A stretch of DNA of 64,000 nucleotides from Streptomyces sp. NRRL F-6131. GTDB lineage: Bacteria; Actinomycetota; Actinomycetes; Streptomycetales; Streptomycetaceae. The position numbers and the translations under genes were made by a program. Where the stretch lies: contig JOHN01000002.1 of NCBI GenBank assembly GCA_000719695.1, forward strand, positions 160,892-224,891, given 5' to 3'. Positions 7,541 to 15,395 of the stretch are shown in pieces. The notes below the pieces were generated by a model. It had not been told where the DNA came from, ran no database searches, and saw nothing but the letters and a program-made list of their open reading frames with translations. How positions within the stretch are numbered: the stretch's first letter is position 1; each line of letters opens with the position of its first letter.

Positions 7541-8185
7541 ATGACCCACCACGAGGTACTGCACGTCTTCTGCGGCCCGGACGGCGCGCACGGGAACGCG
7601 CTGGGCGTCGTCCGGGACGGCGCGGCCGTCCCCGCCCGCGCCGACCGGCAGGAGCTCGCCCGGCGGCTCGGCTTCAGCGAGACGGTGTTCGTCGACGACC
7701 CGGCGCGCGGCGTGATCGACATCTACACCCCCACCCTCCGCCTCCCGTTCGCCGGCCATCCGTGCGTCGGCACCGCGTGGCTGCTCGGCACGGACCGGCT
7801 GGTCACCGCGGCGGGGGTGGTCGGCGTCCGGCACGACGGCCCGTTCACCCGGATCGCGGCGCCCGCCGACTGGGCGCCGCCCCGCACGCTGCGCCGGTAC
7901 CCGACGGCGGCCGAGGTGGACGGGCTGGCGGTGCCGCCGCCGGGCGAGTGGATCTACGCCTGGGCCTGGCAGGACGAGGCGGCCGGCACCGTCCGCGCCC
8001 GGGCCTTCCCGGGGCGGGGCGACGGGATCGACGAGGACGAGGCCACCGGCGCGGCGGCCCTGCTGCTGACCGCCGAACTGGGCCGCGGACTGACGATCAC
8101 CCAGGGGCGGGGTTCGCAGCTCGTCACGGGCCTCACCGACGACGGACTGATCGAGGTCGGCGGCCGGGTCCGCCGCGCGGACTGA
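7541..8185 (+). CDS. PhzF-family isomerase, short form
   Basis: 214 residues against 260-300 for typical PhzF proteins. Signature segments are present: HVFCGPDGAHGNALGVV near the start (substrate pocket), GFSETVFV with the catalytic glutamate, LPFAGHPCVGTAWLL, and DEDEATGAAALLLTAELGRG near the end. PhzF enzymes have two similar hot-dog-like halves and isomerise trans-2,3-dihydro-3-hydroxyanthranilate or related compounds; most genomic copies have no known substrate and no phenazine genes, as here. The second half is shortened. Isolated gene, convergent with the VanZ gene. Confidence 0.85.
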   Translation: MTHHEVLHVFCGPDGAHGNALGVVRDGAAVPARADRQELARRLGFSETVFVDDPARGVIDIYTPTLRLPFAGHPCVGTAWLLGTDRLVTAAGVVGVRHDGPFTRIAAPADWAPPRTLRRYPTAAEVDGLAVPPPGEWIYAWAWQDEAAGTVRARAFPGRGDGIDEDEATGAAALLLTAELGRGLTITQGRGSQLVTGLTDDGLIEVGGRVRRAD

Positions 8186-8230
8186 GCTGACCGGGCGGAC
8201 CCGGCGGAGGCCGACGGCCCCCGGGCGCGG

Positions 8231-8827
8231 TCAGCCCCGCCGCGCGGGGCCCGGCGAACCGAGACTGAGCAGCGGCTCGACGCCCGCGGCCGGGGCGCCC
8301 GCCGAAGGGACGGCCGCGGGCCGGGCCGCCGGGGCCGGGAGGGACGGCCGGCCGGCCGGGACCGGCGGGGCCGTGACGCCGCGCGTCAGCACGGAGCGGC
8401 CGACGGGGACCAGGGCGAGGTGGACGACCGCGACGCCGACGACGGCGAGCAGGATGTGGTCGACGTTGAGCACGTGCCCGGGCGTCCAGGAGGAGAGGAA
8501 CTCCAGTCCCGTGGCCAGCAGGGCCGAGGCGCCGGTCGTGCGCAGGAAGGACGGGAACCAGGGGGATCCGAGGCGTCCGCCGGCGAGCGGGAGGAGGACG
8601 CCGAGCGGGGCGAGCATCAGCAGTTCGCCGAGCAGTTGGCCCGCGGTGGAGGAGCGGAGCGAGGCCAGTGGCGTCAGGTTGGCGTCGTAGACCCAGGCCA
8701 CCGGCAGTGGTCTGAGTACCAGCCAGCCCACCAGCAGCAGGTGGAGGGAGAGGCCGAGCAGTCCCACCGCCCGTAGTGGACGCCGGTAGCGCGGGACGGC
8801 CGTCGCCGGTCCGGTCTCGGTCCGCAC
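8231..8827 (-). CDS. VanZ-like membrane protein
   Basis: About 198 residues from GTG at 8827 (AGGA about 10 nt upstream); the frame remains open to a GTG at 8932, but that codon lies inside the terminator hairpin 8928-8961, so the shorter form is favoured. Four hydrophobic segments: AVGLLGLSLHLLLVGWLVL, GQLLGELLMLAPLGVLLPLAGG, GASALLATGLEFLSSW and NVDHILLAVVGVAVVHLALV. The segment L-x-P-L with NLTPLASLR, plus E and N-D in helices three and four, is the VanZ pattern. VanZ raises teicoplanin resistance by an unknown route; chromosomal homologues are of unknown role. The Pro/Ala-rich tail is low complexity. Confidence 0.75.
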   Translation of the reverse strand: MRTETGPATAVPRYRRPLRAVGLLGLSLHLLLVGWLVLRPLPVAWVYDANLTPLASLRSSTAGQLLGELLMLAPLGVLLPLAGGRLGSPWFPSFLRTTGASALLATGLEFLSSWTPGHVLNVDHILLAVVGVAVVHLALVPVGRSVLTRGVTAPPVPAGRPSLPAPAARPAAVPSAGAPAAGVEPLLSLGSPGPARRG

Positions 8828-8927
8828 GTCGGCACGTTCCTCGCGTGTCGTGGTGCCATCTCGCTGCACGGGGGAGAGGACGTGCACCGGCGGCGTGCCG
8901 GTTCCATGCCCGGTGTGAACTTTGCGC

Positions 8928-8961
8928 CGCACGCCGGGTGGGCGCCCCCACCCGGCGTGCG
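8928..8961 (-). terminator. Strong hairpin terminator ending the afsQ operon
   Basis: CGCACGCCGGGTG (8928-8940) and CACCCGGCGTGCG (8949-8961) form a perfect 13-bp stem with an 8-nt loop, 5 nt after the stop of the lipoprotein gene. It isolates the afsQ operon from the VanZ gene downstream. Confidence 0.8.
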
Positions 8962-8965
8962 ACGA

Positions 8966-9349
8966 CTAGCGGCAGGGCGGCGTGGTCGAGGCGGACGGCG
9001 ACGGCAGCGCGCCGAAGACGTTCTCCGCCGGCGGTGTCGACGGTCCCGGGGCGGGCGCCGTCACGACCGGCGACCCCGCCGCGGGCGACGGCGACGTCGA
9101 GCCGGCCCGCGCGGAGGCCGTCCCGCCGCCGGGCACCGGCGCGGCGTGCGCCGGGACCTGCGGCGCCCCGGCGGCCGGGGCCGCCGCGGACGGTGTGCTC
9201 GGGGCCGTGGGTATCCGCGCCACCGTCGGGCAGGCGGTCCGGCTGGCCGGCGCGCCCGCGTCCACCGGGACGGCGGTCGGGCGGATGCCGCAGCCGGTGA
9301 CCAGCACGGCCAGGCCCAGCAGCGCTGCGGCGGCGAACGGGCGTCTCAC
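8966..9349 (-). CDS. Proline/alanine-rich lipoprotein of the AfsQ operon (AfsQ3-like)
   Basis: 127 residues. GTG at 9349 overlaps the AfsQ2 stop as GTGA. The N-terminus RRPFAAAALLGLAVLVTGC is a lipoprotein signal with lipobox V-T-G-C (Cys about 20), so the mature protein should be lipid-anchored outside the membrane. The rest is Pro/Ala/Ser/Thr rich with few conserved features; a second cysteine near residue 40 (ACPT) and one at the end (PPCR) stand out. In S. coelicolor a lipoprotein gene follows afsQ2 in the same way, and by analogy with CseA it may tune the sensor kinase. This is inferred from position, not sequence motif. Confidence 0.8.
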   Translation of the reverse strand: MRRPFAAAALLGLAVLVTGCGIRPTAVPVDAGAPASRTACPTVARIPTAPSTPSAAAPAAGAPQVPAHAAPVPGGGTASARAGSTSPSPAAGSPVVTAPAPGPSTPPAENVFGALPSPSASTTPPCR

Positions 9350-10860
9350 TGGGCACTCTCCTCGGAGGCGGGGTCGGTCGGCGGCGGGGGCGGCGGGGTC
9401 AGCGGCAGGGTCAGCGTGAACACCGCCCCCACCTCGCCGTTCGCGGCCGTGATGGACCCCCCGTGGATCTGCGCGTTCGCCATCGCGATGGACAGGCCGA
9501 GGCCGCTGCCCTCCGAGCGCGCCCGCCCCTTGTCGGCCTTGTAGAACCGGTCGAAGACGTGCGGCAGCACGTCCTCCGGGATGCCCGGCCCGCTGTCCGA
9601 GACCTCGACGACCACGGTCTCCCCGTCCTGGCGCACCCGCACCCGCACCGGCGAGCCGCCGTGCTTGAGCGCGTTGCCGATCAGGTTGGCGAAGACGACG
9701 TCCAGCCGGCGCGGGTCGACCACCGCCAGGACCCCGCGCGGCGCGTCCACCTCCACCGCGTCGTACCAGGCCCGGCCGTCGATGCAGGACATGATCAGGT
9801 CCGCGATGTCCACCTCGTCGGCGACCAGCTTGGCGGTGCCGGCGTCGAAGCGGGTCACCTCCATGAGGTTCTCCACCAGGTCGGAGAGCCGACGGGTCTC
9901 GCTGACCACGAGGCGCACGGCCGGTTCGATCATCGGGTCCAGCGACTCCGCCTCGTCCTCCAGGATGTCCGTCACGGCGGTCATCGCGGTCAGCGGGGTG
10001 CGCAGCTCGTGCGACATGTCGGCGACGAACCGCCGGCTCTGCGCTTCGCGCGCGCTCAGCTCCTCGACCTGCCCGTGCAGCGACTCCGCGGTCCGGTTGA
10101 AGGTCCGCGCCAGGTCGGCGAGTTCGTCCGAGCCCTCGACCTCCAGCCGGGTGTCCAGGTGGCCCTCGCCGAGCCGCCGGGCCGCGTCGCCGAGCCGCTT
10201 GACCGGCCGCAGCACCGTCGCCGACGCGGCCTGCGCCAGCAGCGCCGAGCCGATCAGCGCCAGCAGGGTGGCGATCGCCAGCGACCAGCCGAGCGTGTTG
10301 AGGTCGGCCCGCTCGTTCTCCAGCGACTTGAACATGTACGCCGTCGGACCCGTCGGCACCACCTTGGTGCCGCCGATGACGAACGGCCGGCCGTCGAGGT
10401 TCTGCCGCTGCCAGTACAGGTGGTAGGTGTACGGGTTGGACTCGGTGATCTCGCGCGGCTTGCCGACCGCGCTCTGCAGCGGGGTCGGCACGCCGGCGAG
10501 CGTGTACTGGGTCGGACTGGAGGAGGCGATGCAGTCCGGCAGCGCCGGATCCGCGACCACCACGTCGTAACTGAGCCCGGAACTGGCGACGGTGCTCGCC
10601 AGCACGGCCAGGTCCTCGCAGGTCGCGTTCAGCGGCAGGTTCGACACGTTGCGGCTGAGCGAGACCCGGAAGTCGTTGAGGGCGGTGTCCTGGGCCCGCT
10701 TCAGCACCGCGTCGCGGTTGAGCCAGTACGCGATGCCGGAGGCCGAGACGGCGGTGAGCAGCGCGACCGCGGCGAACACCGCGATCAGCCGCACGCGCAG
10801 CGAGCGCAGTCGGCGCCACGGGCCGGAGGAGAACCGGGCCGTCGTCTGTTGGTCAGTCAC
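9346..10860 (-). CDS. afsQ2: AfsQ2 sensor histidine kinase
   Basis: 504 residues from GTG 10860. Layout: cytosolic start, TM1 (VRLIAVFAAVALLTAVSASGIAYW), extracytoplasmic domain of about 150 residues with two cysteines (TCEDL, PDCIAS) that could pair, TM2 (LGWSLAIATLLALIGSALLA), HAMP linker (LRPVKRLGDAARRLGEGHL), DHp helix with phospho-accepting His in FVADMSHELRTPLTAM, and ATPase motifs N (NLIGNALKHGG), G1 (DSGPGIP), F (FDRFYKADKG) and G2 (GSGLGLSI). It phosphorylates AfsQ1 in response to a signal linked, in S. coelicolor, to growth on glutamate. It lies 90 nt after afsQ1 and couples to the lipoprotein gene. Pro run (PPPPPPTDP) at the C-terminus. Confidence 0.9.
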   Translation of the reverse strand: MTDQQTTARFSSGPWRRLRSLRVRLIAVFAAVALLTAVSASGIAYWLNRDAVLKRAQDTALNDFRVSLSRNVSNLPLNATCEDLAVLASTVASSGLSYDVVVADPALPDCIASSSPTQYTLAGVPTPLQSAVGKPREITESNPYTYHLYWQRQNLDGRPFVIGGTKVVPTGPTAYMFKSLENERADLNTLGWSLAIATLLALIGSALLAQAASATVLRPVKRLGDAARRLGEGHLDTRLEVEGSDELADLARTFNRTAESLHGQVEELSAREAQSRRFVADMSHELRTPLTAMTAVTDILEDEAESLDPMIEPAVRLVVSETRRLSDLVENLMEVTRFDAGTAKLVADEVDIADLIMSCIDGRAWYDAVEVDAPRGVLAVVDPRRLDVVFANLIGNALKHGGSPVRVRVRQDGETVVVEVSDSGPGIPEDVLPHVFDRFYKADKGRARSEGSGLGLSIAMANAQIHGGSITAANGEVGAVFTLTLPLTPPPPPPTDPASEESAQ

Positions 10861-10950
10861 AGGAACCTGTCGTTACCGGAGTTCAGTGCGCGCGGCGGGA
10901 TATCGCCGGCGCCGGACGGAAGGGGGCGGCGGGCACGTCGACGGTGCCGG

Positions 10951-11628
<678 letters not shown>

Positions 11629-11782
11629 GGCCTCATTCTGGCTCACCCGGAGCGGCGAATCACCCCCCACCGTCCGGCCGGCGCCCGCGCCCGTCCACCC
11701 GCCGTCGCGAGCGGGAACCGGAACCCTCGCCACCGGCGTCCGTCAACGGCGGGAGGGCGTCCGGGACGAAAGGCCCGGCCCT

Positions 11783-11798
11783 GTGACAGCCCTGTGAC
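11783..11798 (+). promoter_or_regulatory. AfsQ1 binding box between afsQ1 and sigQ
   Basis: GTGAC-N6-GTGAC is seen exactly (11783-11787 and 11794-11798), matching the GTnAC-N6-GTnAC consensus published for AfsQ1. It is 125 nt upstream of the sigQ start and 155 nt from the afsQ1 start, so it could activate sigQ and autoregulate the operon. Confidence 0.8.
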
Positions 11799-11922
11799 AG
11801 TCGACGGACAGCGTCATCACAACCGGCGGGCAGGATTTTCGATGTCGCCGCAGGACAGCGGGCCAATCGGCCGGCAGCCCGGCGGCAACGGAACCGCTCG
11901 AACCGATCAGAGGGGGCGCACG

Positions 11923-12921
11923 ATGAACGCCACGCTTCAGACCCGGACCAACCCGGCTGTCCGCACCGCGCGTTCGTCAGCGACCGCCCACCGGAGCCGC
12001 TTCGAGGCCGGGACCGAGGAGACCTCCGGTGCCGTGGTCGTACGGGGGTGCGCACACAGCACCGGTGGGAACACTGCCGCACGCCGGGTGAGCGGCGGCG
12101 GCAGGACGGGGGAGCTGTACGGGATCGGCCGACGGGGGAACGCGGCCGACTCCGGCGGCACCTTGACGCTGCGGGGGATCCTCCCCGTCCGCGTCGAGGG
12201 CACGGACGCCCCGGGGGGGAACCGGGGCATCGGGGGGACCGGCCTGCGGAAGGCCGACTCGGGGGAGTCGGCCGGCCGCGAGGCCGCCGGTGCGACGCTG
12301 CTGCGGCTGAGCCCGGTGGCGGCGCCCGGCACCGAGCGGGCGACGGGCGGGGCGACGTCCACCGGGGCGCAGGGGGAGCGTCCCGAGGTCGCGGAGGACC
12401 ACATCACGGAGTTCACCGCGTACGTGCGTGAGCGCCGCGCCTCCCTGTACGCCACCGCCTACCACCTGACCGGCGACCGCTACGAGGCCGAGGACCTGCT
12501 GCAGAGCGCGCTCTTCAGCACCTACCGCGCCTGGGGCCGGATCACCGACAAGGCCGCGGTGGGGGGCTACCTCCGCCGCACCATGACCAACCTGCACATC
12601 TCCGCCTGGCGGCGCCGCAAGGTCAACGAGTACCCGACCGAGGAGCTGCCGGAGACGGTCGGCGACACCGACGCGATGGGCGGCACCGAGCTGCGCGCCG
12701 TGCTCTGGCAGGCGCTGGCCAAGCTGCCGGAGAACCAGCGGACCATGCTGGTGCTCCGCTACTACGAGGGCAAGACCGACCCGGAGATCGCCGACGTGCT
12801 CGGCATCAGCGTCGGCACCGTCAAGAGCAGCATCTGGCGCGCGCTGCGCCGGCTGCGCGACGACGACCAGCTGAACACCTCGGGCGACACGCTCCGGGCC
12901 TTCGGCGAGCTGGTCGCGTAA
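11923..12921 (+). CDS. sigQ: SigQ, ECF-type (SigE-family) sigma factor with long N-terminal extension
   Basis: 332 residues from ATG 11923, preceded by AGGGGG at the right distance. Residues from about 158 form the sigma factor: region 2 (TEFTAYVRERRASLYATAYHLTGDRYEAEDLLQSALF, then YLRRTMTNLHISAWRRRKV) and region 4 (LPENQRTMLVLRYYEGKTDPEIADVLGISVGTVKSSIWRALRRL). The first 157 residues are Gly/Arg/Ala-rich, without predicted fold, and unusual for an ECF factor. It diverges from afsQ1 with an AfsQ1 box between; in S. coelicolor SigQ is an AfsQ1 target and opposes antibiotic production. If translation really starts lower down (e.g. near 12390), the extension would be leader instead. Confidence 0.88.
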   Translation: MNATLQTRTNPAVRTARSSATAHRSRFEAGTEETSGAVVVRGCAHSTGGNTAARRVSGGGRTGELYGIGRRGNAADSGGTLTLRGILPVRVEGTDAPGGNRGIGGTGLRKADSGESAGREAAGATLLRLSPVAAPGTERATGGATSTGAQGERPEVAEDHITEFTAYVRERRASLYATAYHLTGDRYEAEDLLQSALFSTYRAWGRITDKAAVGGYLRRTMTNLHISAWRRRKVNEYPTEELPETVGDTDAMGGTELRAVLWQALAKLPENQRTMLVLRYYEGKTDPEIADVLGISVGTVKSSIWRALRRLRDDDQLNTSGDTLRAFGELVA

Positions 12922-13035
12922 CGCGACGGGGACAGGACTCCCGTCGGGGGACGGGTAGCAGGACGGACGCGGCACAGGTGGCGCCGGCTCGGGGGAGCGG
13001 CGGCACCGGGGGGAGCCGCGGACGTCCGGGGAAGG

Positions 13036-13074
13036 CGGCGGGCCCGGTGCGGGGGAGACGCACCGGGCCCGCCG
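13036..13074. terminator. Bidirectional terminator between sigQ and uridine kinase gene
   Basis: CGGCGGGCCCGGTGCG (13036-13051) pairs perfectly over 16 bp with 13059-13074 around a 7-nt GGGGAGA loop. It sits between two convergent genes and can stop transcription both ways. Confidence 0.85.
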
Positions 13075-13153
13075 TTCCGCGTTCTCCGGGCGGTTCCCGC
13101 GGACGGTGCGGGTCGCGGGTCGCGGGACGGGGCCCGACGGGGAGCGGTGCCGG

Positions 13154-13792
13154 TCAGACCGCGGAGAGCTCGCCGGCCCGGGCGGCTGCGCGGATCCGCC
13201 GCTCGGCCTCGGGACCGGCGCACGGGCGGGCACCCAGCGCGACCTGCCGGCCGACGATGCCCCGCTCGGCCCGCATCAGCCGCCAGCCGCGCCGCACCAG
13301 CACCGGCAGCGACTTGCGGCCCTCGCGGACGTCCCGGCGCAGCCGCCACCAGGCGGTCGTCAGGGCCCCGTTGCGCAGGCACAGCGCGTCCCCGAGCAGC
13401 TCCTCGGCGGCGCAGTCGGCGGTGATCTCGGCGGCGAAGATGCCCTCGGCGACGAACGCGCCGGCCCCGTCGAGGTCCAGCACCCGGGTGGAGATCCGGC
13501 CGTTGTCCGGGATCGAGTACACCGGCACCTCGGCCCGGCCGGTGTCGCACAGGGCGCGGATCGCCGCGACGGCCTGCTCGCGGTGCCAGGCCAGCGGGGA
13601 GTCCCAGTCCACCGAGCCGTCGGGCAGCAGGGGGAGGCTGGGGTCGTCGCCGTCCTTGTAGAAGTCGTCGAGCTGGAGCACCGGAAGGCCGCTGCGCTCG
13701 GCGAGCGAGGACTTCCCCGATCCGGAGGGCCCGGAGAGCAGGACCACCCGGGCGCGGGCTATCGGCACAGGGTTCAGCGGGGAGTCACTCAC
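13154..13792 (-). CDS. Uridine kinase-family P-loop phosphotransferase
   Basis: 212 residues from GTG 13792. Walker A is GPSGSGKSSLAERSG; the next conserved feature LQLDDFYKDGDDPSLPLLPDGSVDWDSPLAWH is typical of the uridine kinase/phosphoribulokinase fold and supplies the Asp that activates the nucleoside hydroxyl. FVAEGIFAAEI gives the Walker B-like strand and LRRDVREGRKS the lid arginines. It probably makes UMP or CMP from nucleosides with a nucleotide triphosphate. Location beside deoC and purine nucleoside phosphorylase fits nucleoside salvage. The C-terminal part is longer than needed for catalysis and not recognised. Confidence 0.8.
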   Translation of the reverse strand: MSDSPLNPVPIARARVVLLSGPSGSGKSSLAERSGLPVLQLDDFYKDGDDPSLPLLPDGSVDWDSPLAWHREQAVAAIRALCDTGRAEVPVYSIPDNGRISTRVLDLDGAGAFVAEGIFAAEITADCAAEELLGDALCLRNGALTTAWWRLRRDVREGRKSLPVLVRRGWRLMRAERGIVGRQVALGARPCAGPEAERRIRAAARAGELSAV

Positions 13793-13839
13793 GGGACACC
13801 AGTCTGACGCATCCGGGCCCGATGCCGAAACCCGGCGGA

Positions 13840-14250
13840 TCAGACCGTTCGCAACGACGCCGGATCGGTGAGCGCGGCGCGCACCATCGGCAGGTACCGG
13901 CTGTCGACCTGGAGGTACACCGGGTGATCGGCGCCGGGCGCCAGGTACGCGGTGGCGGCCCAGTCCTGGTCCTGCCAGGTGTCCGGCTCGGGCTCGTGGA
14001 AGGTGCCGCCGGCGGCCAGTTCGCGGCTCTCGGGGCCGCGCGAGGCGAAGGTGGCGCCCGGGGCGCCCGGGGCGATCCGCAGCCGTCCGTTGACGTAGCC
14101 GGGCCACCCGCCGGGGCCCTCGGCGCGGGCCGAGCAGGGGATCCGGACCGGCTGCCCGGCGGCCAGCCGGCGGCGGGCGCGGGCCACGTGCAGCGTGCGC
14201 AGGAATCCGTCCGCGAACAGCGCCATCAGCTCGCCGATCACTTCACCCAT
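13840..14250 (-). CDS. Conserved hypothetical protein (about 136 aa)
   Basis: Read from ATG 14250 (MGEVIGELMALFADGFLRTL). The first 20 residues are amphipathic to hydrophobic and could lie on the membrane; HVARARRRLAAGQPVRIPCSARAEG follows, then a beta-rich region (GRLRIAPGAPGATFASRG; TAYLAPGADHPVYLQVDSRYLP). The plan - short hydrophobic lead, basic stretch, then a small domain with a PCSARAEG strand - resembles the DUF2550-like small actinobacterial proteins, but I cannot confirm it. It lies between the uridine kinase and aldehyde dehydrogenase genes and is separated from the latter by a terminator, so it probably has its own promoter. Confidence 0.65.
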   Translation of the reverse strand: MGEVIGELMALFADGFLRTLHVARARRRLAAGQPVRIPCSARAEGPGGWPGYVNGRLRIAPGAPGATFASRGPESRELAAGGTFHEPEPDTWQDQDWAATAYLAPGADHPVYLQVDSRYLPMVRAALTDPASLRTV

Positions 14251-14350
14251 GAGCCTCGTCCCCCTCGGTGCGCGGTGTCGCCCCAGTCTGCGCGGCGGCC
14301 CGTGGCCGCCGGCAGCGTCGAACGGCTCGATCCGGCGCGACGAAAGTCGA

Positions 14351-14385
14351 CGGACCCGCGCCAGGGGGGGAGAGGCGCGGGTCCG
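14351..14385 (-). terminator. Terminator of the deoC-aldehyde dehydrogenase operon
   Basis: CGGACCCGCGCC (14351-14362) pairs with GGCGCGGGTCCG (14374-14385), 12 bp, loop of 11 nt. It lies about 110 nt after the last aldehyde dehydrogenase gene; a weaker GCCCT/AGGGC hairpin (14402-14420) lies in between. Confidence 0.7.
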
Positions 14386-14492
14386 TCCTGTGACCGTCCG
14401 GGCCCTGGGGGGGAGAGGGCACGGGGGACGGCCAGTCTGTGGAGTTGTCACCGACGCGGCCGCGGAGCGCGGCCGCCGTCGGCGTCGGACGG

Positions 14493-15395
14493 TCAGATAC
14501 CCATCGGGTGCCAGACCGTCTTGGTCTCGAGGAACGAGAGTAGCCGGTCCGTTCCGGGCGCATTGGTCCAGTCCTGGGCGAACGGGTCCAGCTCCGGGCG
14601 GATCACCCTCTTCAGGGTATCCGCGGCCAGCGCTTCCAGCCCGCCCGCCGCGCCGGGACCGTCGGCGGCGATCGCGCCGGTGAGGTCCAGGGCGTTGACG
14701 TCCTGGTGCGAGGCCAGGGTCGGCGCGATGTCGGCGGTCCGGCCGGACAGGATGTTGACCACGCCGCCGGGGACGTCCGAGGTGGCCAGCACCTCGCCCA
14801 GGGACAGCGCGGGCAGCGGGGCGTCGGCCGCGGCCGCGACCACCACGGTGTTGCCGGTGGCGACGGCCGGGGCGATCACCGAGACCAGGCCGAGCAGCGA
14901 GTGCCCGTAGCCGGCCTGCGGGGCGACGATCCCGACCACGCCGGTCGGCTCCGGGGTGGAGAGGTTGAAGTACGGGCCGGCGACCGGGTTGGCGCCGCCC
15001 GCGATCTGGGCCACCTTGTCGGTCCAGCCCGCGTACCAGACCCAGCGGTCGATCGCCGCGTCCACCAGGGCGGCGGCCTTCTTCGCGCCGACGCCCTCGG
15101 AGAGCGCCACCTCGGCGGCGAACTGCTCGCGCCGGCCCTGCAGCATCTCGGCGACCCGGTACAGCACCTGGCCGCGGTTGTACGCGGTGGTGCCGGCCCA
15201 GCCCTTGACCGCCGCACGGGCGGCCACGACCGCGTCGCGGGCGTCCTTGCGGGTGCCGAGCGGCGCGTTGGCCAGCCACTCGCCCTTCGCGTCCGTCACC
15301 TCGTACACCCGCCCGCTCTCGGAGCGCGGGAACTTCCCGCCGACGTACAGCTTGTAGGTCTTGAGGACATCAAGACGGCTCACGACATCAGACAT
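14493..15395 (-). CDS. Aldehyde dehydrogenase-fold protein lacking any cysteine (pseudo-ALDH, ALDH16 C-half-like)
   Basis: 300 residues from ATG 15395, which overlaps the upstream dehydrogenase gene by 8 nt (ATGTCTGA). It has the N-terminal ALDH Rossmann region (YKLYVGGKFPRSESGRVYEV; PTGVVGIVAPQAGYGHSLLG; VIAPAVATGNTVVVAAAADAPL; PGGVVNILSGRTADIAP) but stops where catalytic ALDHs continue. There is no cysteine at all, and the ELGG glutamate loop is missing, so it cannot act as a dehydrogenase by itself. Together with the 502-aa partner it totals 802 residues, the size of two-domain ALDH16 proteins, whose second domain is also catalytically dead. It is likely a structural subunit of the upstream enzyme. 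Confidence 0.85.
   Translation of the reverse strand: MSDVVSRLDVLKTYKLYVGGKFPRSESGRVYEVTDAKGEWLANAPLGTRKDARDAVVAARAAVKGWAGTTAYNRGQVLYRVAEMLQGRREQFAAEVALSEGVGAKKAAALVDAAIDRWVWYAGWTDKVAQIAGGANPVAGPYFNLSTPEPTGVVGIVAPQAGYGHSLLGLVSVIAPAVATGNTVVVAAAADAPLPALSLGEVLATSDVPGGVVNILSGRTADIAPTLASHQDVNALDLTGAIAADGPGAAGGLEALAADTLKRVIRPELDPFAQDWTNAPGTDRLLSFLETKTVWHPMGI

Noticed and set aside
7541-8185. Phenazine biosynthesis cluster marker
   Set aside because: Only a short PhzF-like protein is present; no other phz genes or secondary-metabolite core enzymes are seen.
8828-8932. Longer VanZ protein starting at GTG 8932
   Set aside because: That codon lies in the stem of the strong terminator 8928-8961 and the extra residues are unlike VanZ; a start near 8827 is preferred.
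13840-15279. One long protein fusing the hypothetical gene with an aldehyde dehydrogenase region
   Set aside because: The upstream part is an out-of-frame shadow of the ALDH-fold gene; a terminator hairpin at 14351-14385 lies between.
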